64,000 nucleotides of DNA from Rhodococcus sp. Leaf247 (lineage in GTDB: Bacteria > Actinomycetota > Actinomycetes > Mycobacteriales > Mycobacteriaceae). Positions 24,205 through 33,242 of this stretch are shown one piece after another. The position numbers were made by a program, and so were the translations under genes. How positions within the stretch are numbered: position 1 is the first letter of the stretch; each line of letters starts with the position of its first letter. The stretch lies in assembly GCF_001426185.1 (NCBI RefSeq), contig NZ_LMRP01000002.1, positions 248,157 through 312,156 on the forward strand, in the 5' to 3' direction. The notes beneath the pieces were generated by a model, which worked only from the letters and a program-made list of their open reading frames with translations, searched no databases and was not told where the DNA came from.

Positions 24205-25555
24205 TGAACGGCCTCTCTGTGGGGAGTGTGTATCGCCGATCGCGTTCGCGTGCCGCAAGCGCACTGACCAGCGTGATGGAGCCGATGCGGCCCAGGTACA
24301 TGAGGAGGACGAGTATCAGTTGCCCCCACCCCGGCAGCTGCGCGGTGATACCTGTCGAGAGGCCCACGGTGGCGAAGGCCGACACCACCTCGAACAGCAG
24401 TACGTCCAGGTCGAACGGGGTCGCGGCGAGAAGTACCACGACAGGCACCATCACGAGCGCGACACCGACGAGGGCGACGGTCAACGACTGGCGCTGCACC
24501 CGGGAGTCGATGCGTCGGTCGAAGATCGTGACCGAGCGATCACCGCGTACCTCGGCGATGATGACGAACAGCAGAATGGCGAAGGTGGTGACCTTGATGC
24601 CGCCTGCGGTACCGCCACTGCCACCGCCGATGAACATCAGCACGTCGGTGACCAGCAACGTCGCGTTGTCGGCGTCGGCGTAGTCGATGCTGTTGAAACC
24701 GGCGGTCCGCGGCATGATGCCCTGGAACGCGGCCACCAACAGCTTGCCGCCGATTCCGCGCTCGGACAGAGTGTTCGACCATTCCAGCACCAACACCAGG
24801 GCCGGGCCGAGAACCAGCAGGATCGCTGTGGCCGTCACGGTCAGCCGGGTGTGTAGCGTCCACCGGCGACGGGTGCGTCCTCGGACGTGTCGGGCCACCT
24901 CGAACAAGACCGGGAAACCGATTCCGCCGAGAACGACGGCGACGAGAAGCGGTACGCAGATCCAGGGATCGGTGGCGAAGCCGATCATGTTGTCGCTGAA
25001 CAACGCGAAGCCGGCGTTGTTGAACGCCGAGACGGAATGGAAGATGCCGAGCCAGAGGGCGCGGCCGGGTGGCTCGTCGTACCCGATGGCGAATCGACCC
25101 GCGAGACACAGGGCGACCGCTGCCTCGATCAGCACACTAGTGCGCACAACGCCGACCACGACGCTGCGCACGTCGCCGAGACCGGATGTACGGAGTTCCG
25201 CGGCCGCATTGAGGCGTCCGCGGAGGCCGATGCGGTCGGCGAGCACGAGGCCGACCAGCGACGCCATCGTCATGATGCCGAAGCCGCCGATCTGGATGAG
25301 CGCGAGAATGACGCCCTGCCCTGCACCCGACCAGTGCGTGGGGGTGTCGACGACGATCAAGCCGGTCAGACACATCGCCGACGTCGCAGTGAACAGGGCG
25401 CCCAGCACATCCGTGCTCTTGTCCACCTGAGTCGCCGCGGGCAGCAGTAGGAGAAGAGTGCCCACTGCGATGGCGGCGGCGAAGCCCAGAGCCACCAACC
25501 GCAACGGGGTCAACACCGCCCGGGCGGCCCGACGAGGTTCCGGGTTCGAGCTCAT
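24197..25555 (-). CDS. trkH: TrkH/KtrB-type potassium uptake membrane subunit
   Basis: About 452 residues (ATG 25555; GTG starts at 25570 and 25561 possible). Four M1-P-M2 units with filter regions TATSAMCLTGLIV, HSVSAFNNAGFALFS, MPRTAGFNSIDY and SAFATVGLSTGIT, each with the conserved filter Gly. Length suits the KtrB branch. Together with TrkA it takes up K+ (with Na+ or H+ coupling) across the cytoplasmic membrane. It is the first gene of the pair. Confidence 0.92.
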   Translation of the reverse strand: MSSNPEPRRAARAVLTPLRLVALGFAAAIAVGTLLLLLPAATQVDKSTDVLGALFTATSAMCLTGLIVVDTPTHWSGAGQGVILALIQIGGFGIMTMASLVGLVLADRIGLRGRLNAAAELRTSGLGDVRSVVVGVVRTSVLIEAAVALCLAGRFAIGYDEPPGRALWLGIFHSVSAFNNAGFALFSDNMIGFATDPWICVPLLVAVVLGGIGFPVLFEVARHVRGRTRRRWTLHTRLTVTATAILLVLGPALVLVLEWSNTLSERGIGGKLLVAAFQGIMPRTAGFNSIDYADADNATLLVTDVLMFIGGGSGGTAGGIKVTTFAILLFVIIAEVRGDRSVTIFDRRIDSRVQRQSLTVALVGVALVMVPVVVLLAATPFDLDVLLFEVVSAFATVGLSTGITAQLPGWGQLILVLLMYLGRIGSITLVSALAARERDRRYTLPTERPFIG

Positions 25556-25586
25556 CGTCACCGGAGGCACGTTACTGCAGCGCCGC

Positions 25587-25617
25587 GCGCACCCGCTGCA
25601 GACTGCAGCGGGTGCGC
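25587..25617. terminator. strong hairpin after glpD
   Basis: GCGCACCCGCTGCAG at 25587-25601 is complementary to CTGCAGCGGGTGCGC at 25603-25617, a perfect 15-bp inverted repeat with one central base. It lies 10 bp beyond the glpD stop and upstream of trkH, separating the two transcripts. Confidence 0.8.
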
Positions 25618-25627
25618 ACCTCGGCTC

Positions 25628-27337
25628 TCAGCCGCCGACTCCCACACGCACGTCGGGAGCCCCGAGCCGTGCGGCATCGGCGGTCTCGTCGTCCGGCTGT
25701 GCCTGCGATTCGCGTTCTGCCGCAACGCGCTTGCGGTAGTGCTCGATCTCGTCGGACACGTGCTGCTCGTCCCACCCGAGGATCGGTGCGACCAGTCCGG
25801 CGACCTCGGATGCGGCGGCTTCGCCGCGGTCGGCCAACTCGATCGACACGCGGATGCGCCGCGTCAGGATGTCGTCGAGGTGCTGCGCACCCTCGTGGCT
25901 CGCGGCGTAGACGGCCTCGGCCTTGAGGTAGTCCGGTGCATTCTCCAGGGGCTTGCCGAGCTCCGGGTTCTGATCGATCAGCTCGAGAACCTCACCGACC
26001 AGGGTGCCGTAGCGCCCGAGCAGGTGTTCCATCCGACCGACACGCATCCCGGCGCGCTCGGCCGCGAGCTGACGGGAGTTCCAGGCGCCGAAGTAGCCGT
26101 CGGCACCGACGAGCGGGATCTTCTCGGTGACGCACTCCGGAACCTTGCGCTCCATGTTGTGCACCGCGGAATCGACCGCGTCCTTCGCCATGACCCGGTA
26201 CGTCGTGTACTTGCCGCCGGCGATGACGGTGAGGCCACGCACGGGGCTGGAGACGGCGTGCTCGCGGGACAGCGTGCTGGTGGAGTCGGACTCGCCGTAC
26301 AGCAACGGACGGAGGCCGGCGTAGACACCGACGACGTCCTTGTGATCGAGCGGATCCTGCAGCAGCTTGTTGACGTGCCCGAGGATGTAGTCGATGTCGC
26401 TCTTGCTGGCCGCGGGATGCGCCAGGTCGAGCTTCCAGTCGGTGTCGGTGGTGCCGATGATCCAGTGGCTCCCCCACGGAATCACGAAGAGCAACGACTT
26501 CTCGGTGCGGGTGATGATGCCCGTCGAGCTGTTGATGCGGTTGCGCGGCACCACGAGGTGCACGCCCTTGGACGCACGAACCTGGAACTGACCGCGGCCG
26601 CCGACCATCTCCTGGATCTCGTCGGTCCACACACCGGCAGCGTTGATGACCTGCTTGGCGTGGATCTCGAACGACTCACCCGACTCGAGGTCCGTCGCGA
26701 CGACGCCGATGACACGGTCGTCCTCACGCAGGAAGCCGGTGACGCGAGTGCTGTTGGCGCACAACGCTCCATACGCCGCCGCGGTGCGGGCGATCATCAT
26801 GGTGTGGCGGGCGTCGTCGACCTGGCCCTCGTAGAAGCGCACGGCACCGCGGATGGCGGAGCGCTTGCCCGACGGGAAGGACTCCAGCGTCTTCTTCTTG
26901 CCCAGGTGCTTGTGGTGCGAGGGCACTCCGCGGCCAGCGCCCATCACGTCGTAGACACCGATACCGAGGCCGACGTACGGCCGGTCGATGATCTTCTCGA
27001 GCGGATAGATGAACGGCACGGGGCGTGCGAGGTGCGGGCACAGGTCGTTGAGGACCAGCGACCGCTCCTTGAGCGCCTCGAACACCAGCGCGAAGTTGAA
27101 CTGCTCGAGGTAGCGCAGGCCACCGTGGAACAGCTTGCTGGACCGGCTGGATGTCCCGGCGGCGTAGTCACGCGCTTCGACGAGACCGACCTTGAGACCG
27201 CGGGTGACCGCGTCGAGTGCAGCGCCCGTCCCGACGACACCGCCGCCGATGACGAGGATGTCCATCTCCTCGGTGGCGAGACGTCGGAGTGCTTCCTTGC
27301 GGGCTTCGGGGCTGAGAGCTGTTGTGGTGGAATTCAT
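25628..27337 (-). CDS. glpD: aerobic glycerol-3-phosphate dehydrogenase
   Basis: 569-residue FAD enzyme oxidising sn-glycerol-3-phosphate to DHAP and passing electrons to quinone. FAD-binding [21 protein letters not shown] at ~40-60; GlpD signatures [38 protein letters not shown] and [15 protein letters not shown]-terminal DAO-C domain. Start ATG 27337 overlaps the glpK stop (ATGA). It is the third gene of glpF-K-D. DHAP is also the product of the rhamnose aldolase in this window. Confidence 0.95.
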   Translation of the reverse strand: MNSTTTALSPEARKEALRRLATEEMDILVIGGGVVGTGAALDAVTRGLKVGLVEARDYAAGTSSRSSKLFHGGLRYLEQFNFALVFEALKERSLVLNDLCPHLARPVPFIYPLEKIIDRPYVGLGIGVYDVMGAGRGVPSHHKHLGKKKTLESFPSGKRSAIRGAVRFYEGQVDDARHTMMIARTAAAYGALCANSTRVTGFLREDDRVIGVVATDLESGESFEIHAKQVINAAGVWTDEIQEMVGGRGQFQVRASKGVHLVVPRNRINSSTGIITRTEKSLLFVIPWGSHWIIGTTDTDWKLDLAHPAASKSDIDYILGHVNKLLQDPLDHKDVVGVYAGLRPLLYGESDSTSTLSREHAVSSPVRGLTVIAGGKYTTYRVMAKDAVDSAVHNMERKVPECVTEKIPLVGADGYFGAWNSRQLAAERAGMRVGRMEHLLGRYGTLVGEVLELIDQNPELGKPLENAPDYLKAEAVYAASHEGAQHLDDILTRRIRVSIELADRGEAAASEVAGLVAPILGWDEQHVSDEIEHYRKRVAAERESQAQPDDETADAARLGAPDVRVGVGG

Positions 27338-28845
27338 TCGGCATCGACCCAATCGAGTGTTCGTGTGACGGCTTTCTTCCAACCGGCGTAGAGCTTGTCT
27401 CGCTCCGCGTCATCCATGGACGGTGTCCACGTCTTGTCCTCGGCCCAGTTCTCGCGGATCTCGTCCTCGCTCGCCCAGAATCCGACAGCAAGGCCCGCCG
27501 CGTACGCCGCGCCCAGTGCAGTGGTCTCTGCGACCACCGGCCGGACGACATCCACGTTGAGGATGTCGGACTGGAACTGCATCAGCAGCTCATTCACCAC
27601 CATACCGCCGTCGACCTTGAGCACCTCGAGGTCGACGCCCGAATCGGCGTTCATGGCCTCGATGACCTCGCGTGTCTGGTACGCGGTGGCCTCGAGCACG
27701 GCTCGCGCCAAGTGGCCCTTGTTGACGAATCGGGTGAGTCCGACGATGGCGCCGCGGGCGTCGGAGCGCCAGTGCGGAGCGAACAGACCGGAGAACGCGG
27801 GCACGAAGTAGGCGCCGCCGTTGTCGTCCACGGAGCGCGCGTCGACCTCGATATCCGCTGCGGTGGAGATCATTCCGAGGTTGTCACGCAGCCACTGCAC
27901 CAGCGATCCGGTGACGGCGATGGAACCCTCGAGGGCGTACACCGTCGGCTGGTCGCCGATCTTGTAGCAGACCGTGGTGAGCAGTCCGTTCTTGCTCATC
28001 ACCTTGTCGGTACCTGTGTTCAACAGCACGAAGTTGCCTGTGCCATAGGTGTTCTTCGCCTCACCGGGCGAGAGGCACGCCTGGCCGAACGTGGCCGCCT
28101 GCTGGTCGCCGAGGATGCCGGCAATGGGGACACCGCTGAGCGAACCGCGCTCGCGGACGTTGCCGTACACCTCGGACGAGCTGCGGATCTCCGGGAGCAT
28201 GGACATCGGGATGCCCATGTCGGCACAGATGCTCTCGTCCCAGGCGAGGGTGTCGAGGTCCATGAGCAGTGTGCGCGAGGCATTGGTGGGGTCGGTGTAG
28301 TGCAGACCCCCGTCGGTACCGCCGGTCATGTTCCACAGGACCCAGGTGTCCATGTTGCCGAAGCACAGCTCGCCGGCGTCGGCCTTCTCCTGCGCACCCT
28401 CGACGTTGTCGAGGATCCACTTGACCTTGGGCCCCGAGAAGTAGGTCGCGAGCGGCAGACCGGTCTTCGCGGTGTACTTGCTCGCGTCACCGCCGCCGAG
28501 CTTGGTGACGATGCGGTCGGTGCGGGTGTCCTGCCAGACGATGGCGTTGTAGACGGGCTTGCCGGTGGAGCGTTCCCACACCAGCGCGGTCTCGCGCTGG
28601 TTGGTGATGCCCACGGCCGCGATGTCCTTGGGTGTGAGGTCGGCTGCCGCGAGTGCGCCCGCGGAGACACTACGGACGTTGTTCCAGATCTCGACGGCGT
28701 CGTGTTCGACCCAACCTGCCTGAGGGAAGATCTGCTTGTGCTCGCGCTGGTCGGCGGCGACGACGGTGCCCTTGTGATCGAAGATCATGCACCGGGTCGA
28801 GGTGGTGCCCTGATCGATCGCTGCGACGTAACGGGTTTCGGTCAT
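27334..28845 (-). CDS. glpK: glycerol kinase
   Basis: 503 residues, normal length. [18 protein letters not shown] at the N-terminus, [19 protein letters not shown], the glycerol site IVWQDTRTD, and the FGGY signatures [23 protein letters not shown] and [17 protein letters not shown]. It phosphorylates glycerol to glycerol-3-phosphate. AGGAGA precedes the ATG at 28845. It lies 31 bp after glpF and is coupled to glpD. Confidence 0.96.
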   Translation of the reverse strand: MTETRYVAAIDQGTTSTRCMIFDHKGTVVAADQREHKQIFPQAGWVEHDAVEIWNNVRSVSAGALAAADLTPKDIAAVGITNQRETALVWERSTGKPVYNAIVWQDTRTDRIVTKLGGGDASKYTAKTGLPLATYFSGPKVKWILDNVEGAQEKADAGELCFGNMDTWVLWNMTGGTDGGLHYTDPTNASRTLLMDLDTLAWDESICADMGIPMSMLPEIRSSSEVYGNVRERGSLSGVPIAGILGDQQAATFGQACLSPGEAKNTYGTGNFVLLNTGTDKVMSKNGLLTTVCYKIGDQPTVYALEGSIAVTGSLVQWLRDNLGMISTAADIEVDARSVDDNGGAYFVPAFSGLFAPHWRSDARGAIVGLTRFVNKGHLARAVLEATAYQTREVIEAMNADSGVDLEVLKVDGGMVVNELLMQFQSDILNVDVVRPVVAETTALGAAYAAGLAVGFWASEDEIRENWAEDKTWTPSMDDAERDKLYAGWKKAVTRTLDWVDAE

Positions 28846-28876
28846 GAGTGGTTCTCCTGGGTAGTGGAGTGGACGA

Positions 28877-29716
28877 TCACGCGGACTTCTCGGGCAGACG
28901 GCTGGGCTCTTGCTCGTCGTCGCCGTCGGGATCGGCCGGCAGGAACCGGCCCACCAGGTTGTCGTAGAGCAGCACGCCGATCGGGCCGCCGATGATGGGC
29001 CCGACGATCGGCACCCAGAAGTAGAGGCTTCCGTACTGATCTCGCCATGCCCCACCGTATCCCGTGATGAACGACGCCAGGCGGGGTCCGAAATCACGAG
29101 CCGGGTTGATCGCGTATCCGGCGTTGGTGCCCCACGCGAAGCCGATGGCCACCACGATGAATCCGATGATGAGCGGCGCCATGTTGGACAGGGGCGGGCT
29201 GTTGCGGGTGTCGGTCACGGCAACGATGAGGAACAGCAGGATCGCGGTGCCGATGATCTGGTCGATCAGCGCGGAGCCGAGGCTGACGGGCAGCGTGCCG
29301 TTACCCGGGAGCGTCGAGAAGATCGTCTGGGTGGCAGTTGTGTGCTCGGGGTCGATCGCGTTGAGCATGTCGTTGTAGTTCCACCGCACCAGCAAGGCGG
29401 CCACGAAGGCGCCGAGTGTCTGAGCGAGGGCGTACGGCGCGACCTTCGACCACGCGAAGCCTCGGAACAACGCGAAGGACAGCGTGACCGCGGGATTGAG
29501 GTGGGCGCCGGTAGCGCGGCCGGCGACGTAGACGCCGAACATGACACCCAGGCCCCAGGCCCAGGCAATGGAGTCGTGGTCGCCGAGGCTTCCCGTCTCA
29601 CCACCGGAGACCACCTGCGCGACGACGCCGGCACCGAACAGAATGAGGATCATCGTTCCCGCGAATTCGGCTGCCATTTCTGCCGGCAACCCCCACTTCG
29701 CGCGCTTGTCCGCCAT
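28877..29716 (-). CDS. glpF: glycerol facilitator (aquaglyceroporin)
   Basis: 279 residues from ATG 29716 (AGGAGG upstream; the frame extends further but through the operators). MIP family with both NPA boxes: [10 protein letters not shown] and the second as [11 protein letters not shown], where Asp after the Arg is the glycerol-facilitator mark. Six membrane segments plus a hydrophilic C-terminus (~30 residues, Asp/Glu-rich). It imports glycerol by facilitated diffusion. First gene of the operon, divergent from the SorC-type regulator. Confidence 0.94.
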   Translation of the reverse strand: MADKRAKWGLPAEMAAEFAGTMILILFGAGVVAQVVSGGETGSLGDHDSIAWAWGLGVMFGVYVAGRATGAHLNPAVTLSFALFRGFAWSKVAPYALAQTLGAFVAALLVRWNYNDMLNAIDPEHTTATQTIFSTLPGNGTLPVSLGSALIDQIIGTAILLFLIVAVTDTRNSPPLSNMAPLIIGFIVVAIGFAWGTNAGYAINPARDFGPRLASFITGYGGAWRDQYGSLYFWVPIVGPIIGGPIGVLLYDNLVGRFLPADPDGDDEQEPSRLPEKSA

Positions 29717-29738
29717 GCACAGCCTCCTGGTAGTTGTG

Positions 29739-29757
29739 GTGCATATTTGTGATGCAC
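29739..29757. promoter_or_regulatory. operator candidate, glpF side
   Basis: GTGCAT-n7-ATGCAC inverted repeat 22 bp upstream of glpF, sharing the TGCA half-site design of the palindrome at 29815. Probable SorC-family binding site. Confidence 0.55.
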
Positions 29758-29814
29758 GCCATAAGAACTCGGTGAAGGCAATGCTAGGTGACATGCACGT
29801 CGGCGCAAAGCGCG

Positions 29815-29828
29815 TGCACATATGTGCA
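29815..29828. promoter_or_regulatory. operator candidate TGCACATATGTGCA
   Basis: Perfect 14-bp palindrome between glpF (start 29716) and the regulator (start ~29883). Its form resembles operators of SorC/DeoR-type sugar regulators. The distance to the second repeat (about 74 bp centre to centre, near seven helical turns) would allow looping. Confidence 0.65.
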
Positions 29829-29882
29829 AATGCGACTCGATCCAGGTACCGAAGTGGCCGGATCATGGTTTAGCGTGAGGTG

Positions 29883-30875
29883 GTGTCGGAGCTGAACATG
29901 TACGGGGAACACCTGATCCCCGACGCGACGGATCCGCGCACCACGGACGCCGTGCAGGCCGCGCGGCTCTACTACTTCCAGGACTTGACGATGGCGGCGA
30001 TCGGCCGAGAAATGGGTGTCTCCCGCAGCACGGTGTCCCGCCTCATCACGTTCGCCCGCACGTCGGGACTGGTGGAGATCAAGATCAGCACTGCCTTGGG
30101 CCAAGCGCCCGGCCTCGAGCGCGCGTTCGCCGATCGCTACGGCGTGCGAGCTCACGTCGTGCCTGTTCCGGAGACGGTGAGCGACGTCGATCGCCTCGAC
30201 CGGGTCGCCATGTTCGCGGGCCGACTGCTGACGACGTTCTTCGCCTCCGACATGGTCATGGGCGTTGCGTGGGGTACAACTTTGAGCGCGGTCAGTCGAC
30301 ACCTCGCTCCGAAGCGCACACACAACTCGCATGTCGTTCAACTCAACGGCGCAGCTAACACACGCACCACCGGAGTGTCCTACGCGACGGACATCGTCCG
30401 CACTGTCGCCGACGCGTACGGCGCTCTGCCGCAGGGATTTCCGGTTCCGGCGTTCTTCGACTACCCGGAGACTCGGCAGATGCTCTGGCGCGAACGCAGC
30501 ATCAAGCGCGTTCTGGATCTGCAGGAGCGTATGGACCTCGCAGTGTTCAGCATCGGCGTCCACGGCGGCGCCGTGCCGAGCCACGTCTACAGCGCGGGCT
30601 ACCTGGAGAAGTCGGATCTCGACGAACTCGACCGGGACGGAGTCGTGGGCGACATCGCCACCGTCTTCCTCCGCTCCGACGGCAGTTACGACCGCATCGC
30701 GCTGAACGATCGCGCGAGCGGCCCACGACTCGACCGGCTCAAAGCTGTTCCACGGCGGGTGTGCATCGTCGCGGGCGAGTACAAGCTCACCGCACTGCGA
30801 GCCGCCCTCGCGGGCAAGATCGTCACCGACCTCGTGATCGACGACCTCAGCGCGGCAACACTGTTGCAGGCGTAG
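29883..30875 (+). CDS. SorC-family (sugar-binding) transcriptional regulator of glp operon
   Basis: About 330 residues. N-terminal HTH (AARLYYFQDLTMAAIGREMGVSRSTVSRLITFARTSG) and a SorC sugar-phosphate-binding domain (VMGVAWGTTLSAV, IGVHGGAVPSH, VCIVAGEYKLTALRAALAGKIVTDLVID). Such proteins sense phosphorylated sugars or polyols; glycerol-3-phosphate is the likely signal because it is divergent from glpFKD. In-frame starts are GTG 29880, GTG 29883 and ATG 29898. TAGCGT at 29871-29876 would make 29883 leaderless, while GGAG at 29888 would serve 29898. Confidence 0.88.
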   Translation: MSELNMYGEHLIPDATDPRTTDAVQAARLYYFQDLTMAAIGREMGVSRSTVSRLITFARTSGLVEIKISTALGQAPGLERAFADRYGVRAHVVPVPETVSDVDRLDRVAMFAGRLLTTFFASDMVMGVAWGTTLSAVSRHLAPKRTHNSHVVQLNGAANTRTTGVSYATDIVRTVADAYGALPQGFPVPAFFDYPETRQMLWRERSIKRVLDLQERMDLAVFSIGVHGGAVPSHVYSAGYLEKSDLDELDRDGVVGDIATVFLRSDGSYDRIALNDRASGPRLDRLKAVPRRVCIVAGEYKLTALRAALAGKIVTDLVIDDLSAATLLQA

Positions 30876-30876
30876 G

Positions 30877-31752
30877 TCAGCCCTTCTTCTTCGTCCCGGG
30901 CAGAATCCCTGCGGAGATGACGGCCTTGACGTAGGGCCGTGCGGAGGAGATGAGCTCCTCCGCATCGTTGACACCACGCCACGCCGCGGACGCCATGATG
31001 TCGGTCCGGTCCTCGATGTGGCGGTCGAGTGCGACGCCGTCGTCCGTCAGGGTCTCGACGCCGTCGGCTGACCTGAGCAGACCACGCGCGGCGAGCTGCT
31101 CGGCCGCGGAGTCCCACTGCTCGTCCGACCACTCGCGCGTCAGCTGTGTGATGCGGCGTCCCAGCACGCGCCGCGCACCGGGCTCGGGGTGCTGAGCCTC
31201 GTGGAAGACGCACGCCTCGACCGGGTCCAACTGTGCATCGAGCAGTGCCGCGAGATGGCCGTCCCCGCGCCATTCCCTCAGAACCGCGATGGCGTGCCAC
31301 AGCTGCAGGTGCGGGACGTCGGGCGCCGACGACTGATGCCACGCTGCGGACAGTGGGCGGCCGGCGAAGGTCAGCGTGTCGCCGATGCCGTGCAGGCGGT
31401 CGGCCAGCGACGTGAGGCCCGGGTCGGTTGACGACTCGCCCAACGCTTGTCCGAGAACTGTGTCCAGCGCCGCCCATCGGCGTTCGGCGACGGCGTCGAG
31501 GCCGGCAGCGACCGCGGCCGGCCAGGCGCGCCCGACGAGCACCGGGCTGAAGCTGTAGAACGCGGCCGCGACGACGTCGGCCGCGCACGGTCCCATCGGC
31601 TGCGCCCGGGAGCCCACGTACCAGGCGTGTCCGTCGAGGCCGGTGTCCTTCCCTGCATTCCCGAGTTCCGGGTTGAAGTAGGCCGAGATATGGAATGGCT
31701 CGAACGTGCGGTACGCAGCGCGGGCGTGGGCAGCTGCCGTGGAGTCGGTCAT
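30877..31752 (-). CDS. SCO6745-like protein (helical, MarR-like C-terminus)
   Basis: 291 residues. It matches the actinobacterial SCO6745 family: an N-terminal helical part (RTFEPFHISAYFNPEL, FYSFSPVLVGRAWPAA) and a C-terminal winged-helix-like region (RRITQLTREWSDEQWDSAAEQLAARGLL, LTDDGVALDRHIEDRTD) reminiscent of MarR proteins. No function is established. It converges with the SorC gene with 1 bp between them and lies beyond the hsp20 terminator. Confidence 0.75.
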   Translation of the reverse strand: MTDSTAAAHARAAYRTFEPFHISAYFNPELGNAGKDTGLDGHAWYVGSRAQPMGPCAADVVAAAFYSFSPVLVGRAWPAAVAAGLDAVAERRWAALDTVLGQALGESSTDPGLTSLADRLHGIGDTLTFAGRPLSAAWHQSSAPDVPHLQLWHAIAVLREWRGDGHLAALLDAQLDPVEACVFHEAQHPEPGARRVLGRRITQLTREWSDEQWDSAAEQLAARGLLRSADGVETLTDDGVALDRHIEDRTDIMASAAWRGVNDAEELISSARPYVKAVISAGILPGTKKKG

Positions 31753-31799
31753 GGGTCGAACCTACTGGGCGCGGTGTACCGCGGGACCCCCGAATCGAC

Positions 31800-31841
31800 G
31801 ACAGCGCTGGACACTCCCTGGTGGGAGTGCCCAGCGCTGTC
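31800..31841. terminator. 19-bp-stem terminator after hsp20
   Basis: GACAGCGCTGG-A-CACTCCC pairs with GGGAGTG-C-CCAGCGCTGTC (18 of 19 pairs), loop TGGT. Located 12 bp beyond the hsp20 stop. Confidence 0.8.
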
Positions 31842-31853
31842 CGGAATGCGGTG

Positions 31854-32303
31854 TCAGGACGCCGATGCCTCGAGCGAGGTCTGCTCACCGGTGTTCTCGG
31901 CCTGCGCGATGCTGATCTTGCGCGGCGCGGCGCGCTCGGACAGCGGGATGTGCACGGAGAGAACACCGTTGTCGTACGACGCGGTGATGCGCTCGGTGTC
32001 GATGCCGTCACCCAGCGCGAGCTGACGCCGGTAGGTGCCCGTGAAGCGCTCCGAGGTGAGCCATTGCCGGGAGTCGCCGCTCGGTGCCGAACGGTGGGCC
32101 GTCACCGTGAGGGTCCCACGGTCTACATCGAGGTCGATCGAGCCCGGATCCACACCCGGAAGGTCTGCGTCGAGGACGTAGTGGTCGTCGACCTTGTACA
32201 GATCCATCGGCATGAACCGCGGCGAACGGTCGGTGCCCGACCCGGCTCCCAGCAAGCTCGAGGTCATGGCGTCGAGGTCACGGAAAGGATCGAAGCGAAG
32301 CAC
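31854..32303 (-). CDS. Hsp20/alpha-crystallin small heat-shock protein
   Basis: 149 residues from GTG 32303 (AGGAGG 8-9 nt upstream). N-terminal FDPFRDLDAM, alpha-crystallin domain at ~30-130 (MDLYKVDDHYVLDADLPGVDPGSIDLDVDRGTLTV, ERFTGTYRRQLALGDGID, ASYDNGVLSVHIPLSE) and a C-terminal tail. A holdase chaperone that binds unfolding proteins. A CIRCE element 73 bp upstream indicates HrcA control, unusual for a stand-alone hsp20 because CIRCE normally marks groE or dnaK operons. Confidence 0.93.
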   Translation of the reverse strand: MLRFDPFRDLDAMTSSLLGAGSGTDRSPRFMPMDLYKVDDHYVLDADLPGVDPGSIDLDVDRGTLTVTAHRSAPSGDSRQWLTSERFTGTYRRQLALGDGIDTERITASYDNGVLSVHIPLSERAAPRKISIAQAENTGEQTSLEASAS

Positions 32304-32375
32304 AGCAACACACCTCCTGATATCTCGTGGATACCGAGCCCGTCATGCCCGGCTCCTCTGTGCGTGACACCCAAT

Positions 32376-32402
32376 TTAGCACTCGGCACCGGAGAGTGCC
32401 AA
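32376..32402. promoter_or_regulatory. CIRCE element (HrcA operator)
   Basis: TTAGCACTC (32376-32384), 9-bp spacer, GAGTGCCAA (32394-32402): 17 of 18 positions match the canonical TTAGCACTC-N9-GAGTGCTAA. It lies upstream of hsp20 on the minus strand and in the divergent region toward TerD. Confidence 0.9.
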
Positions 32403-32545
32403 GTACTTTCTCGAAGATTTTTGTCCCGAAGATGCACTCGCAGAGCAGGACTGGTGAGCGACAGGTACGGAGCCCGCCCGGCGGCTAGGCTGATGGAAGT
32501 GCGCGAAACGGACACCGCCGTTTCCGGAAGAAAGGCCTCTCACCC

Positions 32546-33238
32546 ATGGCGATCGATTACACCAAAAGGCCGTCCACCCCCGCCCCGGCGGCGGGCGGCG
32601 TCAATCTGAGGAAGGTGACTCTGTCGAAGGCAGCGCCGACGGTGAACCTGGCCAAGAAGGGCGAGAGCCAGGGCGCTATGCGCGTCAACCTCAACTGGTC
32701 GCAGGGCGCGGCCGCACCCGAGCCGAAGAAGAAGGGCTTCCTGGCCAAGCTCGCCGCCGCGTCGTACGGCACCGGTGGGGTCGACCTCGACCTCGGCTGC
32801 CTCTACGAGCTGGGGGACGGGTCGAAGGGAGTCATCCAGGCACTGGGCAAGAGCTTCGGCGCGCTGGAGAGCGCACCGTTCATCCAGCTCGACGGCGACG
32901 ACCGCTCCGGATCCGTCACGGGCGGCGAGAACATGCACATCAACCTCGCGCGGCCCGACGTCTTCAAGCGGATCCTCATCTTCGCGATGATCTACGACGG
33001 CGCCCCGAACTGGGCCGCAGTCGACGGCGTCGTCACGCTGTTCCCCACCAGCGGCCCGCAGGTGGAGGTGCGTCTGGACTCCGACAACAACTCCGCCCGC
33101 ATCTGCTCGATCGCGCTGATCCAGAACACCGGTCAGGGCATCACGGTCACCCGTGAGGTCGAGTACATCCAGGGCAGCCAGGCGGACCTGGACAAGAAGT
33201 ACGGCTGGGGCATGCGGTGGGCGGCCGGGCGCAAGTAG
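32546..33238 (+). CDS. TerD-domain protein
   Basis: 230 residues. The N-terminal ~75 residues are a Pro/Ala/Lys-rich linker with a VNLRKVTLSKAAPTVNLAKKG repeat-like pattern. The TerD calcium-binding domain spans ~75-230: GGVDLDLGCLYELGDG, FIQLDGDDRSG, GENMHINLARPDVFKRILIFAMIYDG with the acidic Ca2+-binding positions, and VEYIQGSQADLDKKYGWGMRW. Members associate with membrane-proximal stress (tellurite, phage) systems. It lies 243 bp from hsp20 on the opposite strand; a GAAACGG/CCGTTTC inverted repeat at 32505-32524 falls in its leader. Confidence 0.88.
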   Translation: MAIDYTKRPSTPAPAAGGVNLRKVTLSKAAPTVNLAKKGESQGAMRVNLNWSQGAAAPEPKKKGFLAKLAAASYGTGGVDLDLGCLYELGDGSKGVIQALGKSFGALESAPFIQLDGDDRSGSVTGGENMHINLARPDVFKRILIFAMIYDGAPNWAAVDGVVTLFPTSGPQVEVRLDSDNNSARICSIALIQNTGQGITVTREVEYIQGSQADLDKKYGWGMRWAAGRK

Positions 33239-33242
33239 CCGG

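Noticed and set aside
25739-27391. 550-codon plus-strand frame across glpD
   Set aside because: Antisense shadow; glpD on the minus strand has all catalytic motifs.
30686-32011. 441-codon minus-strand frame covering the SCO6745-like gene
   Set aside because: Arg/Pro-rich shadow of a real gene in another frame; it also crosses the hsp20 terminator.
32546-33238. Complete tellurite-resistance operon
   Set aside because: Only one TerD-domain protein is present; no terB, terC, terZ or associated genes lie nearby.
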